The notes under the pieces are model-generated. The model ran no database searches. It was not told the origin of the DNA and saw only the letters and a program-made list of their open reading frames with translations. Made by a program: the position numbers and the translations under genes. Below are positions 23,981-37,400 of a DNA stretch of 64,000 nt, in pieces. Origin of the DNA: Megalonaias nervosa. Lineage: Eukaryota > Mollusca > Bivalvia > Unionida > Unionidae. Each line of letters starts with the position of its first letter. The first letter of the stretch is position 1. Where the stretch lies: the NCBI GenBank assembly GCA_016617855.1, contig JAECUM010001792.1, forward strand, positions 62,001 to 126,000. Reading direction: 5' to 3'.

Positions 23981-26900
23981 GCTTATAAGTCAACAGTTTC
24001 TTTTACTGAAAATCTATTCATGCAGAATAGGGATTGTTTTATAAGAGTGACATTCACACATTTTGATAAAGCTAGGGGTAATATTGGAAACTTGAGATTT
24101 TGACTATATACAAAATACTGTCAATTCAAATATTTGTATTTTTCATGCCACTCTTCTCATCCAAAAATATTTATATGGGAAGCACTGTGTTTACTTGTTT
24201 CATTATGGTATTCATCACACAATTCTTGTATCTATATTTATTTGGATTTTAATAATTATTAAATATCAGATTAAAAAGAAATGACTGCAAAGTGAAGTGT
24301 CTATCAATGCAATATACCTAATTTACTAGTACATATATTGCTTCCATTTTTTTGCAAGTCTGAAAAACCTTTATTTGTATCATATTCTTTGTTTGGTGTG
24401 TAAATGCTGTTTATGTTTGCTGTAATAAAGGTTTTGATTTGATTTCATTTACCTTTTCACAAACCAGATCTAACTCCCAAGTAATATTTCCCAATGCACA
24501 TGGGACAATAAGCCCACAGCTTACAACAGCAGCAAACACTTTTTGTTTTCCTAGTTGACAACTCATCTGATTCAGCCATGAATGTGGCACATGTTCAGTG
24601 TCCAATTATATTCTTATATTTAACTTCTTCTGAGTAATTTAACAACTCCAAGTGCACATGTGACTTTGATCCCTTAGCTTGTAATGGCAGCACCTGCTTT
24701 GTTTTCACAGTTGATATTCCTTTGATTGTGCCATGAATACTTGTTTGGTGCCAAGTAGAAGTCCATATTCACTTAACTGTGGGAGCTTAATTTAACTCCT
24801 GTGATCATGCCACACAAATGACACCTGATCAACCTGGTCAGCTGTAGTAATCCTTAAATGAGATTTCACAGACTGTATGATCAAACTGTCACTCCCACAG
24901 ATCAAGTTCAGTCTCCAAAGAAATAATGGCCCAAGTTTTTGAATCATTACTGTTCTGTCAGTTTCTGGATACCTTGTCACCTGGACATCATTCAACATGA
25001 ATTTCAAAATTTCTGTAGTTTCACCAATATGGTGAGAAGAAAACATTATGCTTACCATGGAGCAGTGATGTCAAGTTATAGACTTTGCAGACATATATAT
25101 ATACAAACTGCACTGCAGAATGTGAATTTGGTTTATTTTTCCATCGTGTGTGTGTATAACTCTTCCTGAAACAAAAGATTTATTCACCTGAACAAAAAAA
25201 AAAAACAAAGAAAAATCATCCTGAAACATAAGATATGATATAAATGACAATGCTAGCTGTACCAACTATTTTGGGTTTGAAAATGTATTAAATGCTTCAC
25301 AGAAAGAATATATTTCTTTTCTTTTATTCAAATTTAAATTTTGATTCATTTTCTATAGGCTTATAGGTGAAGACAACTTATTCTCAGTTGCATGATGTCA
25401 TTTTTAGGGGTCATGTACCTTGAAACTCCTTATGACCAAAAAAATACATTTCAAAAATAGGCAACTAGGCATTTTAGATGAAAATAGGACTAAAATCCAG
25501 TGGGTGGAGGGTGGTAACTGCAAATCATACTACATAGAAATTGGACTCTTCTCAATTCCTTTAAACAGAATATTATGCTGAATCTTACAATGCACAATTA
25601 CACCCCACATTTTCTTTTGCACAAATACATTTAATAGGATTTTTATTTACTGGTCCCAAAATTGTACCCTATTCCAAATACAGACCACTCCCCTCCCCTA
25701 ATAAATATTCACTAACCATTAGCAACAATAACAAATGCAGAGTTATAACCTACCCAGAAAGCACAAGGACTACATAAAAGGAAAACATAAACAAGTTGCA
25801 AAATTAGTCAAAACCTTTATTCAGCATTTAATGCTACTGTGATAAAGAAATTCTACAGAATTATAATGACTGAAAAAGTAAAACACAAAATCAGAATGTG
25901 AATCAGCTTAGAGTGGTACATGATTTAAAACTTCAATTCAACAGATTAAACCCTATGGACAACTTTATAAAATATGTAATGAATTCTAAAACTTTGATAA
26001 TTAGAACAAGTACAAAATCTTAAACCAGCAAACAGTAATGATTGGATTTCTTTAATACATATGACTTATTTAATATTTAACAGCTACAATATTATAAGTA
26101 CTGGCTTTCTTCAAAACTACAAAAGGAATTTTTAAAAAATTAAACGTAAATAAAATTACCAAGCAAAATCATCTTACAGGTATTAGTAGTAATCATTCAT
26201 AAGAATTAGTAAAAAAATTATCAAAATCTTCCAAAACTTCGAATGTCTTGCATATTAAATGAAATGAATGTATTTCCTCAATTATTAACACAACAGCAAT
26301 TAAATAACAATTAACAATCTTTTATAAACTCAAAAGCTTCAGTATATCATGTTGAAATGGCAAAACCAATTAAAATATAGTGTGTTGCATGCTCATACAG
26401 TAACATTTTTATTATAGTGACATGTGCATTCAATATTAAAATACATTACCCAGCACAAACTAACAGTAATATCTGGCTTTATGGAGCAAAAGGTCATTTC
26501 ACAAAGTGTAATGTCCAAATGTTGCCATTAGAAAAAATATTTTCATTCCTTTGTCAATGATATGGACATGTACTTTTGAGTCTAATTAGACTAATGATCT
26601 CCAGACACATAATATGGTTACTATACTGTGAATATGATGAATAATATAATATATTCCATCTATTACAGCTACAAGATTTATTCCTGATCTTTTCAGAGTT
26701 TGTCTCATTTAATCTTAAAAGATTTCAAAATAATTATAAATCATTGTTCCCAGTTTCAAATATTACAAGCACCTTAGAATGTCAAGATGAGCAGAAGCTA
26801 ATTTAAATATATTTATTCCATCTAAAATATCTGCGTTCAGTTAATCAAGAAACATAAAGGCATTCTTTGGTAGTTTTCTGATCAGGTAATCAGAAATTAC

Positions 26901-27488
26901 AATGTGTGGAAACTCCTGTCGATTTTGAGGAAATTAATGGTATTTTAAAACTTATATTACTAGTAGCTGTATACATCGATGTTGCAAAAATGCATGATTC
27001 AGTCAGCACTAATGAAAATTTCATACTATTTAAAGAAATTACATCAATAAATTTATGGAAACGTAAAAGAATCTGGTGGTATAATAAGAAGGCAAAAATT
27101 AAAAAATTTCTGACATAAAGGAAAAAAGTAAAATATCCACTAAGCAAGACTGCTATAAAAGAAACGTATTTATAAAATCTGTTTAAGAAAAACTGAGTCA
27201 CAGTGCAAATAAACCAAACTGCAGCCTTTTCACAATTTGTCTCCCTTAGTTAATGCATACCAAACTGTAAAAATCAACTTTTGTAAAGTTTCTTTCCTAA
27301 AGTCACAACATGCCAAATGACATTTTCTTGAACTGAATTTTTTTATTTGTTTCTAAGTCAGTATATCCATGTTTTTTATATATTACATTGATAGCATAAT
27401 TTATACATGTGCATTCATGCCTGCATCTTTAATGCACCATGAGATCCATAAACATTTCATTATAACGAAATGAAGTTTACATATACTA
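23978..27488. other. No gene seen; strongly AT-rich
   Basis: No open frame with homology or splice context, no RNA gene recognised. The sequence around 25.8-27.4 kb is especially AT-rich. Confidence 0.4.
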
Positions 27489-28087
27489 GAGAGAGACAGA
27501 TATAAAGATCCATCCTTGTATATACAAAGATAAATGGGTTCAAAAAGTAATTAGGATGAATAGCAAACTGTACTATTTGAAGAAAATACTGTGTAAATAG
27601 GAGTCTGAGGGTTGCAAAATCGGACAAAGGGTAAAATATCACAGTTTTCAGGTACATCTCTAATAATCTATAACCTCTATTGCACATCCTATTATTTATC
27701 ACACTATGAAATCTTGTCTAAAAATAAATGTTTACAATTATGTCTAATTATCACATCAGAATGAATTTATACAACAATGATTTCAAAATTAGTCAACAAA
27801 AAGAAAAAAAAAGTGCTAGATATAAATTTTGTGCCCCTTTCCCAATATAACCACATTTAAAGTTTGAAGGAAAAACACAAAATAACCTTTCAATCCTACA
27901 TGAGTTCTGATACTACAGTCGTCCATACATAGGTTTAAATACATGTTCAGATACTACAATTTTTCATCCCTATTTTTAAACAAGTGTTTTTCCCCCCACC
28001 AGTCTTACTCATCAAGGACATTCAACACAAAACTGTTGATACAGCTGCCCAGAAACTGATACCAATGTCTTAGTGTGCTTATACAGG
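27489..28087. repeat. Tandem segmental duplication, copy A (~0.6 kb)
   Basis: It matches 28088-28681 almost base for base, from GAGAGAGACAGATATAAAGATCC to TTAGTGTGCTTATACAGGTG. Differences are scattered substitutions and small indels. Confidence 0.92.
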
Positions 28088-28681
28088 TGAGAGAGATAAA
28101 GATCCATTCTCGTATATACAAAGATAAATGGGTTCAAAAAGTAATTATGATGAATAGCAAACTGGACTATTGAGGAAAATACTGTGTAAATAGGAGTCTG
28201 AGGGTTACAAAATTGGACAAAGGGTAAAAAAAATCACCCCGTTTTCAGGTTCATCTCTAATACTGTATAACCTCTATTGCACATCCTATTATTTATCACA
28301 CCATGAAATCTTGTCTAAAAATAAATGTTCACAATTATATCTAATTATCACATCAGAATAATTTATACAACAATGATTTCAAAATTAGTAACAAAAAAGA
28401 TCTGTGCTAGATATAAATTTTGTGCTCCTTCCCAATATAACCACATTTAAAGTCGGAAGGAGAAAAACAAAATAACCTTCCAATCCTACATGAGTTCTGA
28501 TACTACAGTCGTCCATACATAGGTTTAAATACATGTTCAGATACTACAATTTTTCATCCCTATTTTTAAACAAGTGTTTTTCTCCCCACCAGTCTTACTC
28601 ATCAAGGACATTCAACACAAAACTGTTGATACAGCTGCCCAGAAACTGATACCAATGTCTTAGTGTGCTTATGCAGGTGAC
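28088..28681. repeat. Tandem segmental duplication, copy B
   Basis: Direct neighbour of copy A and in the same orientation. No coding frame is conserved between the two, so the duplication appears to be of non-coding DNA. Confidence 0.92.
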
Positions 28682-29436
28682 ACCAAATGTCAAGACATCT
28701 ACATGTTTCCTACATATCTCTGTTCATTTTTACCTAAGCAACTCTTGTGAAACCATTATTGAAAAGAACAGCTAGAAAGCAAGATAACATGATAAAATGG
28801 TAATTTAAAAAAAAAAGGAAAAATAGGACTGCAAAAGTATTAAAATTCTAAGACTTTCAAAGGTCCCTGAATCAAAGTGGTTATCAGAATATGATCTTAA
28901 ATAATCTAAACATGATCCATTATCTTAATATAATGTCAGTTTGAAATTGGAATGGGACTACAAAAAGAAATGCATATTATGATACAATCTGCAATTTTAC
29001 AAAGAAAATGCAGAATTGTCAAAATGAGTCTTTTATAAATTTTTATACACTATGTAAAAAACATAAATAAAAAATAGATCTCAACTGATGTCACATTATG
29101 ACCATGTGGCACATATGAACTTGATAAAATACTTTTTTCTTCAAATGTTTAAATGAGACAATCAAGTAAATTAGCAACTTGGTAAACATATCTAAGAATA
29201 AACTATCCTTTAGCCTCTCCTGTCTTTCCTCCTGCCATACTGATTACATAATATAAATCTAATAAAACAAACCATTTGATATACTGGTACATTAAACATA
29301 CAAAGCAGATATAATGATAACCAAAGAACTCCTACATTTACACATACAGTAAAACCCAACCTGGCTTTATCTTTTAAGACACTCTAATTAAAAATTTTTA
29401 AAATTTAAATAAATGTATCCTTCCTTTCATATACAG
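28682..29436. other. No gene seen
   Basis: AT-rich sequence without recognised features. Confidence 0.4.
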
Positions 29437-30345
29437 TGGTACCCCTCTTATATGACCACCACTTTTGCACCAGGAAGACAGCTGGCTTTTCTAGAGGGTG
29501 ACCACACAGATGTGAGTAATAATTACATATAAAATAAGAAATATTTTTAAAATATTTAATATTTTTATGTAAAAAATCACAGGTATGTTATGAAATCAAT
29601 CTGGTACAAGATATTAATGTTATTTAAAATAATTATGAATAATCATTAATGGTAGTGTAAAACAATCATGTCAATAAAATCAGTATAGAAATCTGGTTGT
29701 AGCTATCATTGTCCATAAATTGTTTTCTCACTGTAGAAACTAATGTTTATTCAGATATTTCTGACATATTTCTCAGCAGTGATCAACGGACTCTTCTATT
29801 TTTTGTTTAGCTGAATTGTCTGATGACATTTTGCACTTTTTACAACATCTTAATCCTTCATTTGCAATTTGTACTTTTTAGAATGAAATCCTCCTTGTTT
29901 TAGTCTGATACTGTTTTTAATACATTTTGTCATCTGAGAGAGAGAAGCCATGGTGGCTAACATATCATTCTTACTACATGGTGCCTGGATGTCACTCTGA
30001 CTTGAGCTGAACAAAACTAATTCTTGGTAGTTTGTTGCTGTCATGTTGACAATTATCAATTAATTATTATTAACAGCCAGTAATTATCAAAATGACAAAA
30101 CTTAAAATCTAAGGAATACCCAACAGTAAGGACAATAAGATTACTTACTTCATTGTATGGATTAAAGTTAGGTAATCTGCTGCCATGTTGGAGCAAATGT
30201 CAATGTACTGAATTTATAAAACAACAAATACTAATGAGATCTCCACCTGTAACACCCCATTATATTGTTATTTGTGAGGAGTTAATTTGTGCATTAATAT
30301 GCTGGCCATGTAACAGAGGTGGTTGTCCCAGAGAGGTATTTTTGA
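29437..30345. mobile_element. Candidate DNA-transposon remnant with weak inverted ends
   Basis: The left end GGTACCCCTCTTATATGACC and the reverse complement of the right end (near 30319-30345, ATACCTCTCTGGGACAACCACC) are imperfect inverted copies. They have the 'ccctcTtnnnngACCACC' look of some invertebrate DNA transposons. No transposase was recognised between them. Confidence 0.3.
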
Positions 30346-30906
30346 GCACAAACTCATTGGTTTCAAGGGAATCTGGCTGTATAAAACAGATGGCTGCTGG
30401 TGAGGAGGGCTGTTCAAGAGGGGTAACCAATGTATAACATACCTCATCACCATGACCACCCCAGTATCAAGACTTTTCTTCAATGCTGAGTGTCCTAACT
30501 ACAGCATGTTCAAGCTCATATTATAGTTTCTTTTATACGACCCCAATCACAATAAGGATATAAATTGGACAACTCTTTAATTTTAGTATTTTCCAATACA
30601 ATGGGCAGTATAAAAAATATCTTCATATCCAAAATGAGAAGTGATGCAAAATAATTTGGGTGTATAAAGATTTTCATGGATTCCAGCAAAAATATAGCAG
30701 CAAGTCTGGAGTGTAACTTCTGATTTGGATTTGTCCCAGTAGGTAGTGTGACCAAAAAAAAACATCATATTGTGCATGCTGTAACTGGAACACCCCTTTA
30801 CTTACTGACTTAGTCTATGTCTGTTGTTTTGTCAGCATTGTGTTTCATGCGAACTATCAAACACAGCTTTCCAATTATTATTCTGTGAATAAACTGTACA
30901 GTTGAT

Positions 30907-30931
30907 TTTATTCCATTATTTTGTGTTTATT
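30907..30931 (-). promoter_or_regulatory. Two candidate polyadenylation signals for the NOV-like gene
   Basis: On the minus strand AATAAA occurs at 30926-30931 and 30907-30912, roughly 290-310 bp beyond the stop codon. AATAAA is common by chance in such AT-rich DNA, so this is suggestive only. Confidence 0.3.
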
Positions 30932-31218
30932 TAAAAAGACCCACCCTTATAAACATATTACTGTAGCAAAAATGCTGGTATTGGCTTATTTAGCATCAGA
31001 AATAGTGAGGTTAGTATATCATTACCAGAGGTGACACGAAGTACATTAAAGACAGAAATGGAATATACAACATGCAGTATAATAACTGACACATGGCATA
31101 CAATAATATGCAAGTGAAGTGCACACCACTTCTTACAATTTTAAAAAATTTGAACCTTCAACAATTGTTGAACTGAAAACATTTTTTTATACCACAAGCC
31201 AATAATGTAACATTCTGA

Positions 31219-31419
31219 TTATATCAGCATACACAGCCTAACCTGCTTCTGTTCCAACCTCATATCCAGATTGCTGATACGAATCAGTCGTACTGTCTGA
31301 GAATTTCCAGCGTTAAAAACTCTGTATATGTGGAAATGTTCCTTCTGCTTTTCTGCAAACTTTATTTGAGGTAGTGATATTTCAAAAACCTCTTTGTTAT
31401 TGGACTGGGTACTTTTTAC
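31219..31419 (-). CDS. NOV-like gene terminal exon, DUF3883 C-terminal half and stop
   Basis: Acceptor TTTGTTTCAG at 31420; begins VKSTQSNNKEVFEISLPQI, continues HFHIYRVFNAGNS, then LIRISNLDMRLEQ, ending RLCMLI and a TAA at 31219-31221. K at codon 2 completes the E-x-K motif begun in the previous exon. A GTTAGG near the end could act as a donor, but the family normally ends close to here. Confidence 0.93.
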   Translation of the reverse strand, partial: VKSTQSNNKEVFEISLPQIKFAEKQKEHFHIYRVFNAGNSQTVRLIRISNLDMRLEQKQVRLCMLI

Positions 31420-34400
31420 CTGAAACAAAAGCAGAGGATTATGTTCTGGAAATTTTTAGTATGATTGTAATTTTGTTGTTGGTTCTTGGACACCTGTACA
31501 ATAGTGAATATGAGACAAATAATAAGAGCACCACTAAACAGCATGTGATCTTCTGCTAAATTAAATATTAGTGAAAGCTGTACTGTATATACTTTGCTAC
31601 AAGTCAAGTCCAACTGTAAACTGCACAGACCCAGATCTGTTGTCACATAATGTGCTGGCATATCAGGTTCTATGAAATCTGTTTGGAGTAATCAGCAGAA
31701 AAAATGACATAGACTGATCTGCTTGCTCATTATGGGATGGGAGATTGGTTTATGTTATTTGCAGATGGACCTAATTTAAAAGTGTATTTAAATTGTAACT
31801 GGAACTCATTTTGCTGGTGATGAAAAGGAACAAAAAACCATCACAGTATTTGTGCTAAGACTAAGCAGCTGAATAAACTGCATTTCTTTTTCTGGAAGTT
31901 GGCAAAGAGTGGGACAATAATAGTATAACACAGCAGTTACAATAAAAACTGAAAATAAATTATAATAATATTATAAAGGGAAAATAATGGTATAACAGCA
32001 GCAGTTATAAGAAAAATTGAAAAGAAAAGAAAATAAACCTGCAAAATGATAGTTCAAATTCATGTTCTACAAAAGTCATGAAGTAATTACTAACTCGAGA
32101 TTTTCTCCACATGGAACCTTTAAGTAATTCTTGCAACTCCACAAGTAAAGGAAATGACATTCTAATTTGAGAATTTGGCGATAGAGTTTCATTTGTATCT
32201 TTTACTGATCTGTATAAAGAACTGAGAAAAAGTTCTTATTATATTGTCTGGTGACCTTGAACATAGAAAAGGTCACCAAAACTTAATCAGTAGGTAAAAC
32301 TCCCTATTGTGAAAGTATCAATGGTAAGATTTCATATCATTTCTGAGATACAATGAGGCCTATTTATCAAGGACATTCAAGGGATGACACAAATTTGCTC
32401 TCTGTGGATAGGTATCAATGATTATAAATATAAGAAAAGTGACCCATAAAAAATGTCCTTCATGATCAGGTTTACTTTATATAAAGATATCTAATAGATA
32501 AGTTTTCACTGTAATGTGCACATTATATGGTATCACAGGAAATTTTAATATTTCTATTCCAAAAACACTATTCATTATGAAAGTCACATTCTGTGACAAT
32601 TACCTCAATGTAATGAACTTGAGGGTTATTCTGATAATAAACCTTAAGGTCATATGGTGCTCCAGTTTCACCCTCTTGGTTGATCCACTTGACCTCCTGA
32701 ATTGTGCCCTCCATATCCTTGATCTTCATCAGGTAATTGTAGATAAGGTGCTCCCCCCATATTCCGACCTCTGTGTGGCCTTCACCTGTTGTAATCATCT
32801 CAGGTATTGGTAAATTATCAATGGCTGGTAGCTCATCATATGTGTATTCCCCAGCCATATGTGTCCAATCTGGATTCCCTGAAAACACAAATTTCCCTCA
32901 GCTGCAGTATGTTGTTATTATTAGACAATTGGTGCTTTTAATTGGTATCTTTTAGCTTTCCACCTTTGACTTTTAATAAAGGTCTGGCACCCCCCCCCCC
33001 AACAATAAATAAAAAGTTGCATTTTCTGACTAAAACCTACTGCAATAAGAAAACTTAAATCTTTTTTGTCTCCTGTCAACATGGTTCCCACTGAATTTTG
33101 ATGCAATACTCCTCAGAAGGAACACAATGCTCATAAAAGTCCTGGAAATTTATTTTTAAGGAGTTTTCAATGATTTCTAAAAGTATTTTTTTCTTATTCC
33201 AACTTCTTCATCACTGAATAAATAGGTATAAATTTAACAGAAAAACACACAACTGCCAAAAGAGCAATGGGATACCACTCCATCTGGAACTACTAGTGTC
33301 AAGCAATATTTGATCCACCCAATTTTATTGAATTTATATATTCATTAAAATTTTTGAAAAATACATAAATAAAATAATATTCTAAATTTAAAAAGTAATA
33401 TATTTATTGTATTTCCTGACAGAGTACAGAAGTTTGTCAAAATTCAAAGAGTTTTAAACAAATTCAAGAATTTTTAAAGTGAACCCCCCCACAACCATTT
33501 TGTTGTAGAATTCAAGGAGTTTTCAAGGTAATGTCACAAAAATAGATTTTTCACTGATGGAAAACAGGTACAAAAATTTTACCAAGAATTGGTAGTCTAG
33601 GTGGAGATGGTGAGCTTTTGCTCCCAGTATGGAACATTCTTTTCTCTTCCATTGAGGGTACGGGGTCTTGACCTTGGATTTTATGTGGACTTGATTCACC
33701 TGTGTTGTTGTTGTTACAGTTACCAAATGATCCTTGAACTCGACCTTGATTTACGGATTGTGTTTCAGTGGCACCAAACATCTGACCTTGATTTTGACTT
33801 TCAACCCCACTTGTGCCATTTACTGAGTTATTTTCTAATTTCTGAAGATGACCTTCATCCATGACGGGTTTATGTTCTTGCTCAGTGTGTTTTTCTTTCT
33901 GGTCTTGATTCCTGTGCTGAACTTGAGTATTTTCCCCTGTAAATAAAAATTTAAAGCACCAATGAATTACAGATTTTGGGCATAATTTTAAGACTTGTAA
34001 CCTACACATTTATAAAAAGTACATGGAATCTATCATTTCATCTCAATCATATGTCAACTAGAATTTTGTAGCTAGGCAGCATCATCTCCATGCTTGTCTA
34101 AGTTATTCATTTCAACATCCATACCACACCACCCCATCCTCATAGCACTGACTTAATCTCTGTGCCAAACATCATCCCTGTACCACTTCCATTCCAACTT
34201 TACGTAGTCTCCATACAATGTAAACCATATAACACTTTTTGTATGCCTCGTTAATTATTATTTTTATGTATCAAGCCTTCCATTAAAAACAAACAGTACA
34301 AAATTCATCTCCATTATTATGCTTTTTAACTTATTCCCATAACCCTTAAAATTTCAACACAAGAGAAAATCCTCTCACTAGAAATTTTTAGAAATCTACA

Positions 34401-37400
34401 GCAGTGTATATAAACTTATTATATGCTAGAACAAAATATTTGAAAAAATCTCCAAGCTGAACACTGGATGCCTTCACATTTGATTGCATAGATAGCAACA
34501 TATTTATTTTTAATAGATGCATGTCAAAATTCTCCCCAAAGTCTTCAATAACATACTGAATAAATCTACTGTATAAAGGTATACACTGTATGTACTATAA
34601 GCATATTCTTTAAATATTTATACATAACTTACGCCTATTTCACCAACTGTGTGTTTCGCTGATTTTCTGTTTATGTTTTGCCACTCAGCTTTCACCATCA
34701 AAATATGTATAATTTTCATTAAAATATTTATTATGCAAACTGATAATTCAGAGAATTCTTTTCAAAATGATGATAACTATCTTTAAAAACATTTAGTGTC
34801 ACAGTGTCTGCAGAAAAATACAGGCATCAAATGTTGCTCTGGTGAATCAATTTTACCTTCTGTTGGTTCTATTTTCTGTTGAGCTGCCACCTGCCTATTG
34901 AACCCTGTATTTTGGTGTTCTGCATCTCTTGTTGTCCTTCTAGAATGATCCTTACCTATGTAATGGAGGAAGAATGCTATTTAAATATTTATTTAGAAGC
35001 AGTTAATAGCTCTAATAGACAATAACCATAATACAGTTCAGAAAAAATGTCCATCTAACTATCAAGGAAAGTTGATAAAACAAACAATTGGTTTTGGTGT
35101 AAGCCAAGTAATCCTTGTGCAAGGCATACAAATACAAGCAGACAGGTGTGTAGACAATGGAAATTAAGACAGGCATATAGACAATGGAGGTTAAAACATG
35201 TTTAGACAATGGAGATTAAGACAAATGTGTAGAGAATGGAGATTAAGACAGGTGTGTAGACAAATTAAAACATGTAGACAATGGAGATTGAGACAGGTGT
35301 GTATTGAGAATGGAGATTAAAATGTGTAGATAATGGAGATTAAGACAAATGTGTAGCCAATGGAGATTAAGACAGGTGTGTAGACAATAGAGATTAAAAC
35401 AGATGTGTAGACAATGGAGATTATAACATGTAGACAATGGTGATTAAAACAGATGTGTAAGACAATGAAGATTAAGGCAGGTGTGTATACAATGAAGATA
35501 AAGACAGGTGCATAGAAAATGGAGATTAAGACATTTAAAAAATCAAATCTGTCAAATGTTCTTATTATAAAGCTTCTTATGAAATCCTGTTTTCTTCATT
35601 ACGTCCTTCAAAAGATTTTGTGTGGAAACTGAAAGGCCAAATCAAACAGGTGGACATATCTGTAAACTTGTGCTAGAAGATGGTGAAAACAGAAATTAAA
35701 CAAGGATGTCTTCATGTAAAACTCTGTACTCAGTTTGATTTAAATCCATTAAGTTCTTCAAAAGTTATTAATGGAAACAAAATTGAAAGACTATGTTCCA
35801 GAAAATGGTGAAAACTGAACTTGACTTAGGTCTTCTTAATTAATATAAAGCCTTGTTCTTATTAAATGCATGAAGCTCTTCAAAAGATTCTGAACTGAAA
35901 CAGAATTGAAGGCCAAGTTGTATGCCAAACATGGTCATAACCACATGGGTTAATAATGCCTGAATTTATTTACTATTACACATTGCAACTCAGTACAATT
36001 TATTGGGATACTTACATTGGGAAATATATTGGGAAAATATGAAGAAAGTATAAACTGATATCTACCATACTTCAATGGAAGTGTGTTTTGACTTTTGATC
36101 TGATTCATATACAGGCACATTTGAATACCTGTACACCATCTGCATACAAGCACATTTTGATGCTCACGTTAAACATAACTATTCTGAATTGGTTTTCATA
36201 GCATCAATTTCAAGAAATACCCCCATTAGAAACCATAGAAAAATGACCAAGACATCACATCACTTGGTTGCTATTTAAGATAAGTAATAATCTATTTGAA
36301 ATAGTACCTAGGATAGATTCTGTCTTATCCAAAACTGAGGCAGTGGACATCGTTAGCACTTTCTCTAGCTTGGAGGAATAGTGATGAATGTGAAGGCTTC
36401 AGTCGGTTTTATTATAAATGCAGGCAACACTAATTTTAATAATTTATCAGAGTTGGAAGATTTAGTGATACAAATGCAAACAATAAACCAGTAAATTTAG
36501 AGATTAAGAAAGGCTATGGTTGGTCACACAACTTTAATGATATGACAGTGAACGAATTCTCTCAGATTTTAAAGCATATTAAAAAAAAATTTCAGTGAAA
36601 AATAATTATAGACATCTTTTACTAGATAAGTATGTAAAATAAAGGTAAAATCAATTTAGGTAGAACTAAACAAATACTACACTACTCAAAATTTCAAGGC
36701 AGGCTTATTTGCATGTTATCATGTAGGTAGCATGTATTCTGTTTGCAACATACTGCACTGTGTAATTTTGGCACATGTATTGTGACAATCTACACAGCAA
36801 TGGACACTAAGAAGTCAAGGGTTAAAAAGCAAACAAGAAGTTAAAGTTTCACATAGCTTTAATATCTTTTAATTCTCTTTGCATGAATAATGAAGCAGTC
36901 TTACATGTGGGAGCATCCAAGCTACATTATATAAACTTCACATCTTCTCAGCTCTGGTTCCATTCATTGACAGAATTGGATGATGCCAGTGAATGTGAGT
37001 AGCCGAGTTCATTGTCCCACTTGCACACTCCATCTCTGTAGGGATATCAATTTAAATTTCCATCTTTTCTGGAGAATTTCTGAATCAAGACCTTGTCTGC
37101 CATTTTGGGTCATTGCTATGCAACAGGTTGGATAAAAGCAGTTTCTTGGCAGACCAACCTTTCAGAATTTTTTTGTGGGTGTGTGGGTGGGTAGAACAAC
37201 AGACATTGAAACTAGACAAACATTTAAATGGCACAATTGAAGGCTGAAGTGAAAAAGTTTTTGAATACTAGTTTTAGAAATACCACAAGAACATTCCATG
37301 GCAATGCATTGCCATATATGTACAGACAGATTCTGGACAACAATACACCAATATATTGTAAAACCAAACAACCTTAATAACTACATTGTATTCTTCCAGA

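Noticed and set aside
30583..30777. Minus-strand frame downstream of the NOV stop as a further exon
   Set aside because: The protein already ends in a family-like way at 31219, and no acceptor/donor pair links this frame in phase.
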